Source: Bondarzewia mesenterica
Taxonomy: Eukaryota > Basidiomycota > Agaricomycetes > Russulales > Bondarzewiaceae
Direction of reading: 5' to 3'
DNA length: 64,000 nucleotides
Assembly (NCBI GenBank): GCA_004802705.1
Contig: SGPL01000068.1
Location: 1-64,000, forward strand
The notes below the pieces were generated by a model. That model had not been told where the DNA came from, did not search any database, and saw only the letters and a program-made list of their open reading frames with translations. Positions 34,178 through 46,429 of the stretch are shown piece by piece (position 1 is the stretch's first letter; each line of letters begins with the position of its first letter). Position numbers and translations under genes: made by a program.

Positions 34178-36620
34178 ATGATATTTCATCCTGAAAAAAT
34201 TCCCATTGATATTCTCTACCCCATCTTCGACCAACTCGATGACCGCCTTGATTTGCATGCAGCCGCCCTGACGAACCGTTGCTTCAACCGCGCTGCAACG
34301 CCTCTACTGTATCGGACATTGGATACACGTACAAAGTGGGATGATAAATCGGTAAGTAGCCCTTTCCCCTGCGTGCCTGCCATCGGTCGTGCTGTCCAAC
34401 TCACCAAGAAGCAGTCACCCATCGTGTTGCACCCGGCAGTTACGATTTTACAAAAACCTATGCTGGCGCGGTATGTGCGCGAGGTCCGAGAGACAGGTTG
34501 AGTGCGCTTCTTCCTTCATCTCTCACATTTCTCTTCTGTCATCATCGACGCTTTAGTCTTTCATATTTGCCGGTCAATGAGTGACTCTATGCGTACCTTG
34601 CCTTGTCAGTAGACGCCCATGGCCGATCGAATCAGACTCAAAACAAATCCTACCGGAACCATATCTGACTGATGCTGCACGACTCATGATGCATGATGCA
34701 TGATGCAGGAGAGGGTGGCTTCTCAGCTGATGATTGCTGACTCAATCTGTCCGGTGGTTCTCTCAGGCGCTAATTGATCCATTGTTTCACTGGCAGTTAC
34801 CTTCTTGCAACTGGTGATTTCTTCAAAAGAACGCTCTAACTTATTGCCATTTCTATATGGCGGTCAGAGCTGTCGTTCTGGTCTTCAGAAGAGCATGTCT
34901 GATGTGAATACACATTTGAGAGGAGCTTCGTCTCCCCATCCTAATGGGTATCACGCGAATGCTCACCCTCTATGATGGAATTTTGTTTCGGCTATGATGG
35001 CAGCTCGTACTAATCAAGGACCTTGCATCTATCATGATGTATGACCTGGATGCATCATACGAGATGCACAGTCTATACCTCGTTTCAAATTTCCAAGGAC
35101 CTTCCCGTTCCCGTTCCTGGCTATTTGCGCCTACAATTCCGAAAGTTGTCATTACCATACTGATAATACTTCCCTCGATTAGGCGTCATGCATTCCTCGC
35201 ATCCAACAATCACAGAAACAGTCTTCGCGGCCCTTCGTCTATGCACGAACATATATTCTTTTACATGGATTGACGACAATTATTCTTCTGGCGCGCTCTT
35301 CATGTCCTTCCTAGAGATCCTAAAAGATCTTCGCATCCGCTCCTTAACCATCCGGACCTACTCTGACCTCGGTGAACCCGCCTGGGCGGCTCTTAACGAC
35401 TTCTCAGGACTGCAGAAGATTGCCATATGGTGCATGGACGGACCGCCACGCGTTTTGCAGGGCTGGGCAGATGCTCTCGGGAGCAGTCTGACAGAACTGG
35501 AACTCGGTGTAAGCCACTTATGAATACCAAAGATACTGATTGTTTATCCTGGATCACTCATCATAGCGCTGCGCCGGCGTCCCCGCCACCATCCTCATCT
35601 CTGTCCTCTCTCAACTTCCCCTACTCGAGGATCTTCGCCTGAAGGGCGCCCCAAGCGCAGCGATCTCTGACATTCTATCCTATCTGCCGAACCTTCACAC
35701 GCTCGACACCGAATTTCTTGGTTCTGGCATCCTTCGGCCGTCCTCCTCATCTGACCCCCTCCCGCGCCTGCGCAAACTGACCGTACGCACAAGCTCCGTC
35801 GATCTTCAAGGCCCAAAGCAACTGTGGGCGTGGCTACACCGGCTCGTCCCGCACTCATCTCTCGAGTCCTTCGTGCTCAACGCGTTCTCGACCCAGGGAC
35901 AGACCAGCATTCCACGCAACTTCCTTCTCGCGCTCGCACACATCCACGGCGATACTCTGCGGAGCTTCCTGGTAAACATGACGCAACTCACACTCGAGGA
36001 CGTCGAGTGCCTCTGCGCGCTGTTCCCGGGGCTGGAGGCGCTCTCGTGCGCCGTCGCGAGCCCGGACCCGGTGCGCTCCTTCTTTCCCTTCACTCGAACG
36101 CTTGTTCCCCTTTTGTATCCTTACGTGAAGAAAGACCATCTGGCTGACTCGGCGGGCTGGTTATAAATACAGGCCTCAATTGAGCGTGCGATCATCAAAG
36201 CAAAAAAAATTGCGCTCACTCAAGCTCCATGTCCACTGGATCCCAGACATGACTAGCCAGAGCAGCTCGTCCCCGGAAAACGGCCTAAGCTTGAATCTGA
36301 CGAGCGGTTCGGCGTATCCTTACTCGCCCAACTCGCCATCCGTAAAGTTCTGCAAGGCGGATGCGGAGGAGATGATGCGGAGGGAAGGGTCGCACATTCG
36401 GATACTCTCAATGGGCCCCCAGCTGTATACGGTAAGTCGCCTCATGCCTGTTCATCGCATTGTGAGTCCAATATGACTGACCCAATATTGGCGTGATTTT
36501 TCTTTTCATCGGTCGTGCAAATAGGGCTCGTGGGTAAGAAGAGTAAAGGAAGACGGGTCATGCTCGTTGGAGTTTGTAGTCGAGCAAGATCATGCAATAG
36601 GCGATAGATGGGTATTTTGA
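34178..36620 (+). CDS. F-box / leucine-rich repeat-like protein
   Basis: Probable substrate adaptor of an SCF ubiquitin ligase or a related mushroom F-box protein. ATG 34178 opens with an F-box-like segment (IPIDILYPIFDQLDDRLDLH, then LTNRCFNRAATPLLYRTLD). The C-terminal part is a series of irregular leucine-rich units: LTIRTYSDLGEPAWAALNDF, LEDLRLKGAPSAAISDILSY, LPNLHTLDTEFLG and LRSFLVNMTQLTLEDVECL. The last exon (GSWVRRVKEDGSCSLEFVVE) ends at TGA 36618-36620. The exon ending VREVRETG joins across about 684 bases (34499-35182) to VMHSSHPTITETVFAALRL; the phase fits exactly. That intron is about ten times the usual size here. Target unknown. Confidence 0.8.
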
Positions 36621-37149
36621 TTTCTCACGACAGGTATGAATTTTCTACTTCAATTTAGTAAATACTGTTTGTACGGATGACGGAGGGGACACAAACAACA
36701 AGGAATAGCTCTGCTACCGGTACAATCTGGTTATGTCCGATGCTTTCAGTTTCCAGCCTAATAGCCTAAGAAGCAATAAGACTCTAGCGTTTGGTGTTAT
36801 ATTCCGATGAATAAAGTTGAAATTCACCTGACTCACTGCAGATGGCGTAGTCATTATGTCCATTGACTTCCGGCCTAAAAAGACTTGCTGCCCGGAACTG
36901 AAGCGAAGAACTCGTCTCGTCGATGCAGGTGTAGCGAAGCGTTTGTGGAAAGGTAAGCATGCAACAGGAAACGTGCTTACCTGTATGAAGTCGGAAACGA
37001 TGTGCGATCGGTCGCGTCAATGTCATGCGGTTGCCGACGATGTAAAACGAAAATCGAATATGCAAGTAAAGAAAGTAATAAAGTGATGATACACACGGCG
37101 ATGATGCCACATCCCATAAACGCCCCGACGAGATCCAAGTCTTCTATCA

Positions 37150-37909
37150 TCACATTCCCCGCCCCCGCCCACCGCGTCCACGTATTGGGCCGCCTCTTGC
37201 CACACCACGCCCTGTTACAAAAAGTTCGCATCAATACAAATTACATAACGTGTGATCTGCTCTGACATACCTCCCCGTGTTGGAAGCCCACGACCTGCAA
37301 TGGAGTGCGTTGAGTGAATGGAATGAGTTGATGAAAAAAAGGTGAGAGCGTATGTATAGGGCCAACGAATGGCGTGCAATTGAACGCACCTCTTCCACCA
37401 GCACCGCTGATATGTGCTCCGCGTGCGCTCTTGCCGGCTTCCCGTGCACGAGCCTGCTCCTCCTTCACCGCGTCCAGTAGTGTATCTGGTACTCGGAGAT
37501 ATTTGATCTACAAGCAACCCATACAATCAATAATACCAACCTTCGGCATATGTGAGGATGTGGGAAAGACGGGCAACATACCGTGCTCCCACGGATATAG
37601 CACTCCTTAACTTTCCAGAACCGATCCCCTTCCGCGTTCGTTTGATACACCTCACGCAGCGTGATATTCATGAAGTTGTCGCAGTTGACGAGATGCCCGT
37701 TGAATGTCTCCCCATTCTTCAGTTCTACGAGCTTCATAAATAAATTAATACGACGACTCGATGTCACTGCCACGACTTTGCTTCATACAGCGAATGAAAC
37801 ACGCACCATGGGTTTGTTTTGGGCTGCATTGAGAAGCGAAAGGGGAAGCTGAACATAAGCGTCTTCAGTGCTGAATACGTTTTAAAGCTAGCAATGTAGT
37901 TTTTACCAT
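37150..37909 (-). CDS. LSM4: U6 snRNA-associated Sm-like protein LSm4
   Basis: Subunit of the LSm2-8 ring (U6 snRNA) and LSm1-7 ring (mRNA decay). The start codon at 37907-37909 appears to be its own coding exon: ATG is followed directly by a 57-base intron, then [14 protein letters not shown], then [20 protein letters not shown] and [12 protein letters not shown] (Sm1), and [20 protein letters not shown] (Sm2). The C-terminal tail is arginine-glycine rich ([19 protein letters not shown], then GRGGRGRGM), spread over three exons, stop TGA 37150-37152. The RG tail is the usual P-body and methylation region of LSm4. Complete. Confidence 0.94.
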
Positions 37910-38187
37910 TCTGTTGACTGGAAATAATGCCGAGTAAGAAATAAGTATGGCTGGAAAGAGGTCACGGTGTAAGGCTAACACTGGGCCATACGTACGCGCC
38001 CCCAAATCTAGAGATCTGATCACGTACACCATATTTCTGTCAAGTCCAGGTTTTATCACGCAACACTACACTCTCCTCATTCCTTCATCTCCTCCCTCGC
38101 TTTCTTTTCGTCAGAACGACACCAACATCTTAGAATTGATTTCATTACTCTACAGGGGCCTGGTGCATGCGTACGGCCTCTCAGGAT

Positions 38188-39523
38188 GATTTCTCGCTTC
38201 ACTAAATCCTTCCTTGTCGTCATCGTAGCTCTCGTGTGTCCCGCACTTCGCCATCTCATAATATTGGCTTCCCTGACAAGGCCTATCGGATCCACAGGCT
38301 TTTGTTGCATCGCTTGCTGTGCTTCACGCACCCTCGCGCGCTTACATTGATCCATGGACGGGCGACCTCTTCGGTGAAGGCGGCGTTGAGAACCAACTCC
38401 ATGCGTTGCAGCCTCTTGTTCCGCAGGTGGACAGCGCAGCGCATGGTGGTGTCATCATGTCCAAGCTTGGCAATGAAACCGCAAAGTAAGTTTTTTTTTT
38501 TCTAGTACACACGTTGTGGATGGACAAGGTCCATCGTACGTCCAGGCGTGTCGAGGCATCGCAGTCTACTCTAGAGCCTCCTCGGCGGTCTCGCATCATG
38601 GTCTACTTCTCAGCCATTGTGAATTTTGCTGTTAGCCGACACGAGGCTGATATTTTTACTACCGCGAACGCATTCCTCAGCCTGATGTTACGGGTTTCGT
38701 TGTGCTCATGGTATAGCCGCGTTACTGCGATGCCACTCGACTGCGGCGGATACGGATACTGCTTCATCATCCACTGCTCATCATAGCATGCTGGCCATAA
38801 CCATTGTTTTTGACGATGATGCGGATTGGCAGTACTGTGAGCACGCCTGACGAGCAACGCCGCGTAAATGGAGCAGTAGCCGTACATAGTCCATTGCTTT
38901 CGCGTGATATGATGTGTTCAGAGGCTCACACAAACAGCTGCGGTCACTAATATCAAATCTTCATTTGACAGGGCTGCACTAGGTCGCGCCACATGGAAAT
39001 TACTGTAAGCCCTTTCCCCGGCATATCATAATTCTGATTAAAATGAATGCCAAGGCAGTCATACCATGACCTTACGGTATCCAGAATCACCAACTCAGGA
39101 TGAGCGTGATGCCCTCTTTTCTTACTTTCACCTCTTTTCTCGACTGTATCCCTGTGGCGAGTGCGCTGCAGAGTTCCAGCTACTGCTGAAGAAGTATCCT
39201 CCTCAAGTGCGCCGGCCGTGTCTACACTCATTTTTATACTCCCATCCTCACGTTGTCTTCTGCTGCAGACATCGTCCCGCCGCTCAGCTTCCCTCTGGCT
39301 CTGTCATGTGCACAATAGGGTCAACGAGCGTTTGAAAAAGCCCATCTTTGATTGCGCGTACTTGGACGATACCTACGACTGTGGGTGCGGTGACGCGCCG
39401 CTGTCTTCAAGCTCGACCACAACCTCGGCTGCAAAGATCCGAGAGAACGATCCGATGGACCTGGAGCGCGACCCAAGTCGCGACGAATTCACGGGCGTTG
39501 GGATGGTCAAGGGTGGACGGTGA
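38188..39523 (+). CDS. ERV2: FAD-linked sulfhydryl oxidase, ERV2 type
   Basis: Forms disulfides in the secretory pathway, passing electrons to oxygen. ATG 38188 starts a membrane anchor (FTKSFLVVIVAL-AFVASLAVLH, joined over a 65-base intron at 38236-38300), then IDPWTGDLFGEGGVENQLHA. The ERV fold begins after a long second intron (about 38489-38970): AALGRATWKLLHTMTLRYPE, ALFSYFHLFSRLYPCGECAA with the CGEC active site, SLWLCHVHNRVNERLKKP with the FAD-binding CHVHN, and FDCAYLDDTYDCGCGD as shuttle Cys region. The end GVGMVKGGR is at 39523. All catalytic and FAD-contact motifs are present. The second intron is unusually long for this genome. Confidence 0.92.
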
Positions 39524-39662
39524 AGACCCTCCATTTCAGACACTATCATTCTTTTATTCTATAGCTGACATATCGCATTTATGGGGTAATCTGACCGCTC
39601 ATTTCTTGATATATATCAATGTTCATCCTCATTGCCTGCGATTACATGACGAGGTCCTCGTA

Positions 39663-41760
39663 TCACTCCGACATTGCGACGAACGCGTTGAAATTGTATA
39701 CTTCCGGCCTCTCGTGCACGCAGAACTCGTCAGTTGTGGGCGCGCATTGGGCCACGACCACCCCATTGCGGATCATCTGCACTTGTATACCTCCCCCTGG
39801 AACAAGCGGGTGAGACAACTTCGAGATGCCTGCGGGAATTTGGATGTACTGCGGCTTTTCCGTTTTGGAGCAGAGTGTGATACTCGCGGGTGATGTGGCA
39901 AATATTACGGCCCAAAACTTGTCATCTGTCTGCTCAAGGTAATAACATTCAGCTCAACGAAATCATAGGAATATGAGCGGGTCGGACCAATTCCCATCCA
40001 CTGGGCCTTTCCACCGCGTCCGGCGCTGGAGCGTCTTTCAAATGCGGTCGTGCCCAAACATAAATCTCATCCTTCTCCATCTTGGCTTCAACTTTCTTGC
40101 CTAACCCTAGCCAATGCTTTTTTGCAGGCGGTCCCTCACGGAATGCGCGCGCAAAGTGTGAGTTGAGCTTGAGCCACGGCAGGTGCGGAAACCCGTTGAC
40201 CCATCCCTCGGAATTGGGTTGTGCGCCTTTGATCGGGCCTATATAGTGCGACTCGCCGTAATCTGCGTCCAGTGCATGCAGTTGGTAGGTCGAGTCAGTG
40301 GAATGATATGGAGGAGATGGTCGTAAGAGGAGGATGACCGTCAAGCGGGATGCTGCGCACCATTCCATGATATTATCTGGACCATCTCGACCTGATCCCG
40401 GATCGATAGAATATATTCCCACCGCCGGACGAAGAGCCAGTCGTCTCCGCGATAAGTCCACTACCCAGCATCATTCATTTTTCTTATATAAGCATGCTCG
40501 CTACAACAGGGAGGGAAGTACGTACGTTCTTGTTCCACGAATCTGGTCCGTAGTGCTACATAATCAATTCATCGTAGTGTCTCACTCTGCGGTGATTGAG
40601 CACGACGGATACTGACAGTGAAAAACCACGGCGAGACGGCGGCCATGTAGGTTTTCTTTTTTTTCCCCGAATGCGTGTTCTTGCTCTTGAGATGGTGCAA
40701 GTGATGGCGATCCGAATCGAGTCTTGGGCAGGCTATCTCCGAGCGATGAGAAGACGGGTTGAGGTGGAGCGGCCACGAGCCATTCCACTGGGGTCAATGA
40801 GTTTGTTTTGTTTCAAGACGAGTTAAAGATGAGCATACATGAAATATCCCGTCGATGGACTTGAGACTCGGATATCGCGCAGGGTCAACAAAGAACGCCG
40901 GCACGAAGTGGATCTTCAGAAGTAATTTACCAATTCAGCACTTCTGTAAGCCAACTCTTTCCCGTCGTCTGGCTTACCGGCGCAATCTCCTCCATCCTCT
41001 CTCTTGCCCATTCCCAACCTTTGCCTCCAAACGCCGCCGTTTCCCCAGCAAAAGTCGACACAAGAACACGACCATTATACATCATCTGGCATGTCTCAGC
41101 GTACCTTCTACACAATTTGAGGTACCCACATAGCAAGCCCACATCCTGTTCGGTTTCCGAAGGTATCGACCTGCATGGTGTGTGCTTAATATGTCGTACG
41201 TGAGACAGGGAGACACACGAAAAGAATCCGCACGTCAAGTCAAAACTAATGAACAACTTGAAGTTGAAATCAGCCGACTTTGTCCGATATAGATGCAAAG
41301 TTGCAGCGTAGCAGTCTTCAACCCGGGATTTCTGCCAATCTTCCCGTCCAACGTTAAGAGCGAAACCGTCCCTACACTCAATATTCCCGGACAGTCCAGG
41401 ATATTGTTGAGAGTCGCCAAGTTTGACCTAATATTGAGCACTCACATCGGACGAGAATCCGTTAAGACACTCACAGTCCGCATGAACTGGCGAGCTCAAT
41501 ATCTTCTGTCCAGTTTTCGACTGTATATGGCTAGATGCAATGCCATGATCAATCAATTGCGCCACGCCATGTCCATGACACTGTGGTTCGCATTGAAAAT
41601 AGAGATGAATACCACCTACGTAGGTGTTTCCCACCATGAAACTGGAAAATCGAACTTTTCAGTCCTAGTGCCACTTTCTGTCCAGCACAGTCACTTACTG
41701 CACTACAACGTATTTCGTACGCGGAGGTCGAAAGCTTGAGAACGGTTCTCCGTCCGTCAT
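39663..41760 (-). CDS. Alpha-1,3-glucanase (mutanase), glycoside hydrolase family 71
   Basis: Hydrolyses alpha-1,3-glucan of fungal cell walls. ATG 41760 gives DGEPFSSFRPPRTKYVVVHF, then MVGNTYPYTVENWTEDIELA, LDGFALNVGREDWQKSRVED, ADFNFKLFISFDLT, VLVSTFAGETAAFGGKGWEW, IHFVPAFFVDPARYPSLKSI, DGIFHWNGSWPLHLNPSS, AAVSPWFFTHYGPDSWNKNW and YRGDDWLFVRRWEYILSIRD. These are followed by IISWNDYGESHYIGPIKGAQ and WVNGFPHLPWLKLNSHFAR, the last two diagnostic for GH71. A C-terminal beta domain ends VAMSE, TGA 39663-39665. About ten introns. No signal peptide is visible in the chosen first exon, so the protein is either intracellular or has an unseen upstream exon; tRNA-Thr begins only about 145 bases upstream. 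Confidence 0.92.
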
Positions 41761-41905
41761 GCAGTCTTTGCTTCTGGATCTGAGTACAAGTACAGCTGAG
41801 TAAGTACTCGTCCTTAGTGAGTGTGGATCGAATTTAGTCGCCGCGTGGGTTGATTTGAGGACGAGCACAGTGCCGCTAACTTACCAAAAAGATCTTTGTA
41901 GGCGA

Positions 41906-41977
41906 TGCCCATTGGCTGGATTGAACAACCGACCTCACCATTACGAGTGGCGCGCTCTACCACTGAGCTAAACGGGC
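41906..41977 (-). tRNA. tRNA-Thr (anticodon CGT)
   Basis: On the minus strand: acceptor GCCCGTT pairs with AATGGGC (one G-U), discriminator A. D arm AGCTCAGTGGTAGAGC. Anticodon stem CGCCA/TGGTG with loop CTCGTAA, anticodon CGT. T arm GGTTG-TTCAATC-CAGCC with one T-G pair. No intron. Downstream on the minus strand lies TTTTT (plus 41886-41890), a Pol III terminator. Confidence 0.93.
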
Positions 41978-43547
41978 TTCATATTTAAAGATTGTAAAAT
42001 CTTTATATAGTAATATTAGTCTAAATCGACCCCCTGATCGCGATGAATCTTCCATCGTCCACCTAGAAAGCATCTACTAGGTATCAGTTTCGAAGCCTCG
42101 CGATTTGGTTCACTCGGAAGCTCCGAGATGAGTACAGCGCTCGCAGGTTCGCATCTGAGGCCGAAGAGTCGTACTGGGACCGTGTCGGATATGCCACAAA
42201 TGGTCGAACCTCTTCGTCAGAGCTAGGGTACTTATAAGTTAGAGCCTAGCTGGCGGTAGGTGCTGCTGAGTCCCCCCTCATCCTCAGCTCTCACCCCGCG
42301 CCAGGTCCATATATTCAGTCGGTTGAGTTTGCGGGGCTCGCAACTCCTGTTCTGATCTCGTCAGCATCAGGAAACCGTAGCCAACGCTTAGACGCTACAG
42401 AGCAGTCTATGGCAGTCTGTAGCTCTCCAGTTTTGCTGATGCAGGTTTGCGTTTTGTGCTACCTGCCCCATCGCTTAATATGTCTCGCTTTACTTATCTA
42501 TTCTTGTACAACAGTTTCATTTTCTATGGTTTGAAATTTGATCCCTTGCTTGTCGACTCAGTTGCGGACGCGTTTCGTCCGCAATACACGCGCGTTTCGG
42601 TAGGTGCCCTCCACTAGGAGGACGTCGTATTTTGCTATTTTGGTCGGCGCAAGCGCAGGTGCGCGGTCGATTAGGCAGACAACAACTAGTATGATGCCTT
42701 GACTTCACCTTGAAATGTACTTTACGATTTTTATTCACATAACTTAGCAGACCAATTGAACCCTACCTACCATGGATATGATATGAATTAGACTGCGATA
42801 CCCTGAAATATGACGGAGACGTACATACGTAACATGCACGCATCAACGATGTGGCCTCAAAGTATTGATGGGATTGTCTGCGAATGGGAAAACAGGAAAT
42901 TAGACATTCTTACCAGGAGTTACCGGTCCATCCAAGCAGACTCTGTTCGCAACGCGGCGATGACCTGCCCACTGACCTGCCCATGACGCTTCAAGGCCTC
43001 TCCAAGGTCTGCCGACAGCTACCACACTACGTCGGCTGATTCGGGATCATCCACAGTACCTCTCGCGCTGGACTACTCAGGTTCAAACACAAGCTCCTAA
43101 ATCAGAGAGTAACCCATCGATTTGTTCCTCAAGCCGCATAACGACATCGGGAAGTCCCATTCATCCATTTGTATCAGCATCATCATAATGAGTGGAGCAG
43201 CTATGCGGAGTCCGTCTTCTGTAAGTCGCTGAATTACAACTGCATTTGGCTAGTCATTGATGCTGATTCGTCGCTGCGGGGTAGGACAGGTGCCGCAGGC
43301 AGTATGAACCCAATCGCAGACAGCGACCATAAGGTGTTATCAATGTGTAGAATATCACAGACCACTGGAAAGTCTGGAGACCTAGACCTAGAGTAACTAA
43401 AAATCTGAGTTCCTCACAGGAGAAACGGGTACTACATCCGTGCAGATATTTGTAACTGCAGCACATGGAAGGCCAAAGCGGAAATAAGTGGCACTCCCAG
43501 GATGCAATTGCTACGTCTTTGCCATCTGTGGCACGAATTGTCTGAGA
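41978..43547. other. Intergenic, no gene seen
   Basis: About 1.6 kb with no supported coding sequence on either strand; upstream side of the unrecognised gene at 43644. Confidence 0.5.
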
Positions 43548-43557
43548 TATATAAAAG
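43548..43557 (+). promoter_or_regulatory. TATA box of the 43644 gene
   Basis: TATATAAAAG about 90 bases before ATG 43644, followed by a pyrimidine-rich CACTCAACAACC leader typical of strongly expressed fungal genes. Confidence 0.6.
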
Positions 43558-43643
43558 AGGACCGATCCTGGCTTGGATCTTATTCAACGCCCACCCTTAT
43601 CTCTTACACTCAACAACCCACCGATCACTCACATACATCGAAC

Positions 43644-45295
43644 ATGTCTCTGAACCTCGTCTCTCTTTCCATGTACGCCTGTGATGCATACATCCACCCC
43701 GCTTCCCACAAATACAAGATGGGCATGGACGAACTCGGAAACTGGCCGGACAATCAGCAAACGCACCATTATGTGGCACCAAGAAATTCGCAGGACAAAA
43801 GTAAGTCCCACTATCGATGTTGATACAACAAATAGGAATAATGCGATGTGCGAATAGACAAACAGCTGCACACCGTCTACTGGGGTGGCCAACCTCTTCG
43901 CAGTGCCGCATATGCTCTCCTTGGACAACAATGCCGCTGGCAAAATGCGAGCAAGGAAGTTCAACACAGATTCCACGTCTGTTCGTGGAATAGCGGCAGC
44001 GGATCTTCTCAAGAGGTTTCAGAGAGCAAAGGACAAGGCAAGTCACCTCAATGTCCATGCGGCCGCAGAGGACGAGGACAACCATTGGTCTGACACGACA
44101 ACATTTAGAGAGACAATATACCCACCTACCAGGCAGGAACATCGGATACTCCTGCAACTCGCATCGGCAGAGGGAGGGAATGCGTCTCCTTACCGGATTG
44201 CGCGAGCGAGGCAGTTTTGCACGTCCAGTCACAGCACGGCGGCGGCGGACCTCCTCGCACGTATCCACAGCACGAGGTTCAGAGAAGGAATGCATAGAAA
44301 GTGCATAGGGAATGGCAGTCGGTTGCGGGAAGAGCTCATGCGATGGAACGCGCATGCACACATTCACGCACCGAAACCACACCGCCAGGGAGACAAAATT
44401 CAGATAGCGCGTCTGCATGCCGCTGCCGAAGGGATCGACCGGTGAAAATCAAGCTTCATTATCAGCAGCTTGAATCGACTCTGAAGATCGTTCTCCGATC
44501 CTGTCATCACCCGGAGCAAATGTACAACATTCGCACACCCCCAGGCAACTCCGCTTCTTCCTTTGTCACTTTTACAGTCCAGAGAGTGCTCCAAGCCAGT
44601 GCAGGGAACCTGGAGGGAAGCTATTCATTCTTGCTCGGGCACGCGCCGCCAGTTCAGGAGGAATATAACGAGTGAAGGCAACACAGTCATGAGCAGTCTT
44701 GTGCTGGGTGCCTGGGCAATTTACAAGGACCGACCTTCTTCTGAACGTATTGGATTGGGCAGCACGATAGATTCTTTAAAAGCTGGGGTGTCAAATTTTC
44801 TGTATCTAATAAATGGGATGGGGATAAGCAGTAAGCACGAGTATTTCTGCTCGGGCGAGCTTCTCTGCTATAACAATCTCATGCGAGATGAATATAGAAT
44901 GTATACTTACATTGTTGTCCAATTTCACGAGAGAAAACAGGCAGGAGTGCACCGATCTAGTGACATCAAGAGCCGGTCAGGAAGTGAGACCAAACTTAGT
45001 GAGTTGCAAGGATCTCAGATCAAAGTTCAACCAAACGTTTACAAATTTCAACTCCGACAACCAAGCCGACGGCGCCGCAACTCGAGTGAGGTTGACCGGA
45101 ATCTACGACTCCAATACATCTGCCCGACCCTGATCAGTGACACCGATTGCAAAATACAATGCATGCAATCCGCTTACCTTGCCGCTGGAGCCTGGAAGAA
45201 CGATTGCACGTCCTGAAGGGCCCGAACTATGCGTGTTTTCGGCTGACACGATTGGAACCGGAGAGCTGTCTCAGTTGCTTCCGACTTGTAAGTAA
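43644..45295 (+). CDS. Unrecognised gene, uncertain exon structure
   Basis: A TATA box, a clean leader and ATG 43644 start LNLVSLSMYACDAYIHPASH, with a GTAAGT donor at 43801. Further coding-like segments follow on the same strand. The first is a long frame at 43885-44445 with an internal duplication (ARKFNTD..AAADLLKRF and ARQFCTS..AAADLLARI). The second, up to 44675, encodes SASSFVTFTVQRVLQASAGN and SYSFLLGHAPPVQEEYNE. The third, 44888-45129, encodes LVTSRAGQEVRPNLVSCKDL. The last, to TAA 45293-45295, encodes TIARPEGPELCVFSADTIGT and LSQLLPTCK. I could not join all of them in phase. A TGA at 45130-45132 separates the last two, which share a frame, and no suitable intron removes it. It may be one gene, two genes, or one gene with a break. 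No known domain recognised. Confidence 0.4.
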
Positions 45296-45669
45296 CATTC
45301 ATGCCTTGCAGCGACCAGTCATCTCCTTTCCTCCTCCTGCCCGTTCCAGGAAGTAAAATACACAAACAAGATATCGATGCCGTGGCTTTCAATGTGACGC
45401 GTTAAATCATCGTCTCATTTTTTTTTCCCAATTGTCAACGAGTCAACGAGCCACTCCGACTAGTCCCATATAAGCCTATCACCACGGCTTTCAACAATGG
45501 CCTCGCTGCCACACAGAGTGGCCCACCACAAGTACTTTGCCACAATGCAGATTGCAGATTGCTATGCACGTATAAAAATCAGGCGCATATATATTGCACC
45601 CCAACGTTCCTGACGCCCCAGGTCTCTCCTCTCAGTTGATCTGAGACGCGCAAAGTACGGCTGTAAGCC

Positions 45670-46429
45670 ATGGAGGGTGCGAAAGCGGTGACGGCTGGAG
45701 ACAACATGGCTTGGGAGCGTCCACTGATCCCTCAGGTAGTAGTGACTCCTCCACTGCCGTCTAAGGAAGAACTGCCGAAGGAAATGAGAGATGCTCTGGA
45801 GGAGGTGACTACTTAAATCCATGTCTTCCCGTTTTCTGGTCTCTTACTCTGCTGTTATCTTGTCGCAGATCATGAACCCGAGTCCGCGTCGACTCAAGTT
45901 GAAATTCAAGCTCCCAGGACGGCAATCCTGTGATGATGCTGTTGCTTCTGGATACGACGGAGTGAGGACCTCCATTCGGTCAAATGGCCAATCTCACGTT
46001 ACCTCTAACCCTCCGGTGTCGATCTTGCGTAATGGAGAAGAAAGTCTCTCGCCCGTGTCTCCGTCACACCCTGAACGTCAGCCGTCCATGCCTTCCCCGT
46101 CTCCTCCATGCCACACGCGGGACCGTGAAAGCGACCGGCAGATGATTATAGAAGCTCATGCTTCTCACCACACTCCTTTAAACCCTTTCTCCGCATGCGG
46201 ACCAACGGGCGGTGCCCGAAGATACGCGGTTTATCTCCCTGAACCGTCGCAGGCGAATCCCGCCCTGCCACCTTCCTCGCGAACGGCCCTTCTTCTGCCT
46301 TCCCAGCCGTCACTCAGCGATATCGGCGGCAGCACGGACAGAGACCAGGTCAGTGGCAAGACTCCCTCCAGCAAACAGAAAAGCCAAGGCAAGAAGACAT
46401 GTCACCTGCCGTGCATACAACGTCGTTGA
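45670..46429 (+). CDS. Unrecognised disordered protein
   Basis: ATG 45670 gives EGAKAVTAGDNMAWERPLIP and KEELPKEMRDALEE; a short intron (GTGACT...TCGCAG) joins to MNPSPRRLKLKFKLPGRQ, then a Ser/Pro-rich tail (RNGEESLSPVSPSHPERQPS) ending with a basic segment (KTPSSKQKSQGKKTC) at 46429. About 230 residues with low-complexity composition and no recognised domain. Basic clusters would suit a nuclear location; that is inference only. Confidence 0.5.

Noticed and set aside
43597..44418. 273-codon open frame on the minus strand
   Set aside because: It is opposite the plus-strand gene that has a TATA box, a clean start and splice donor; its composition is Arg/Cys-rich as expected for an antisense shadow.
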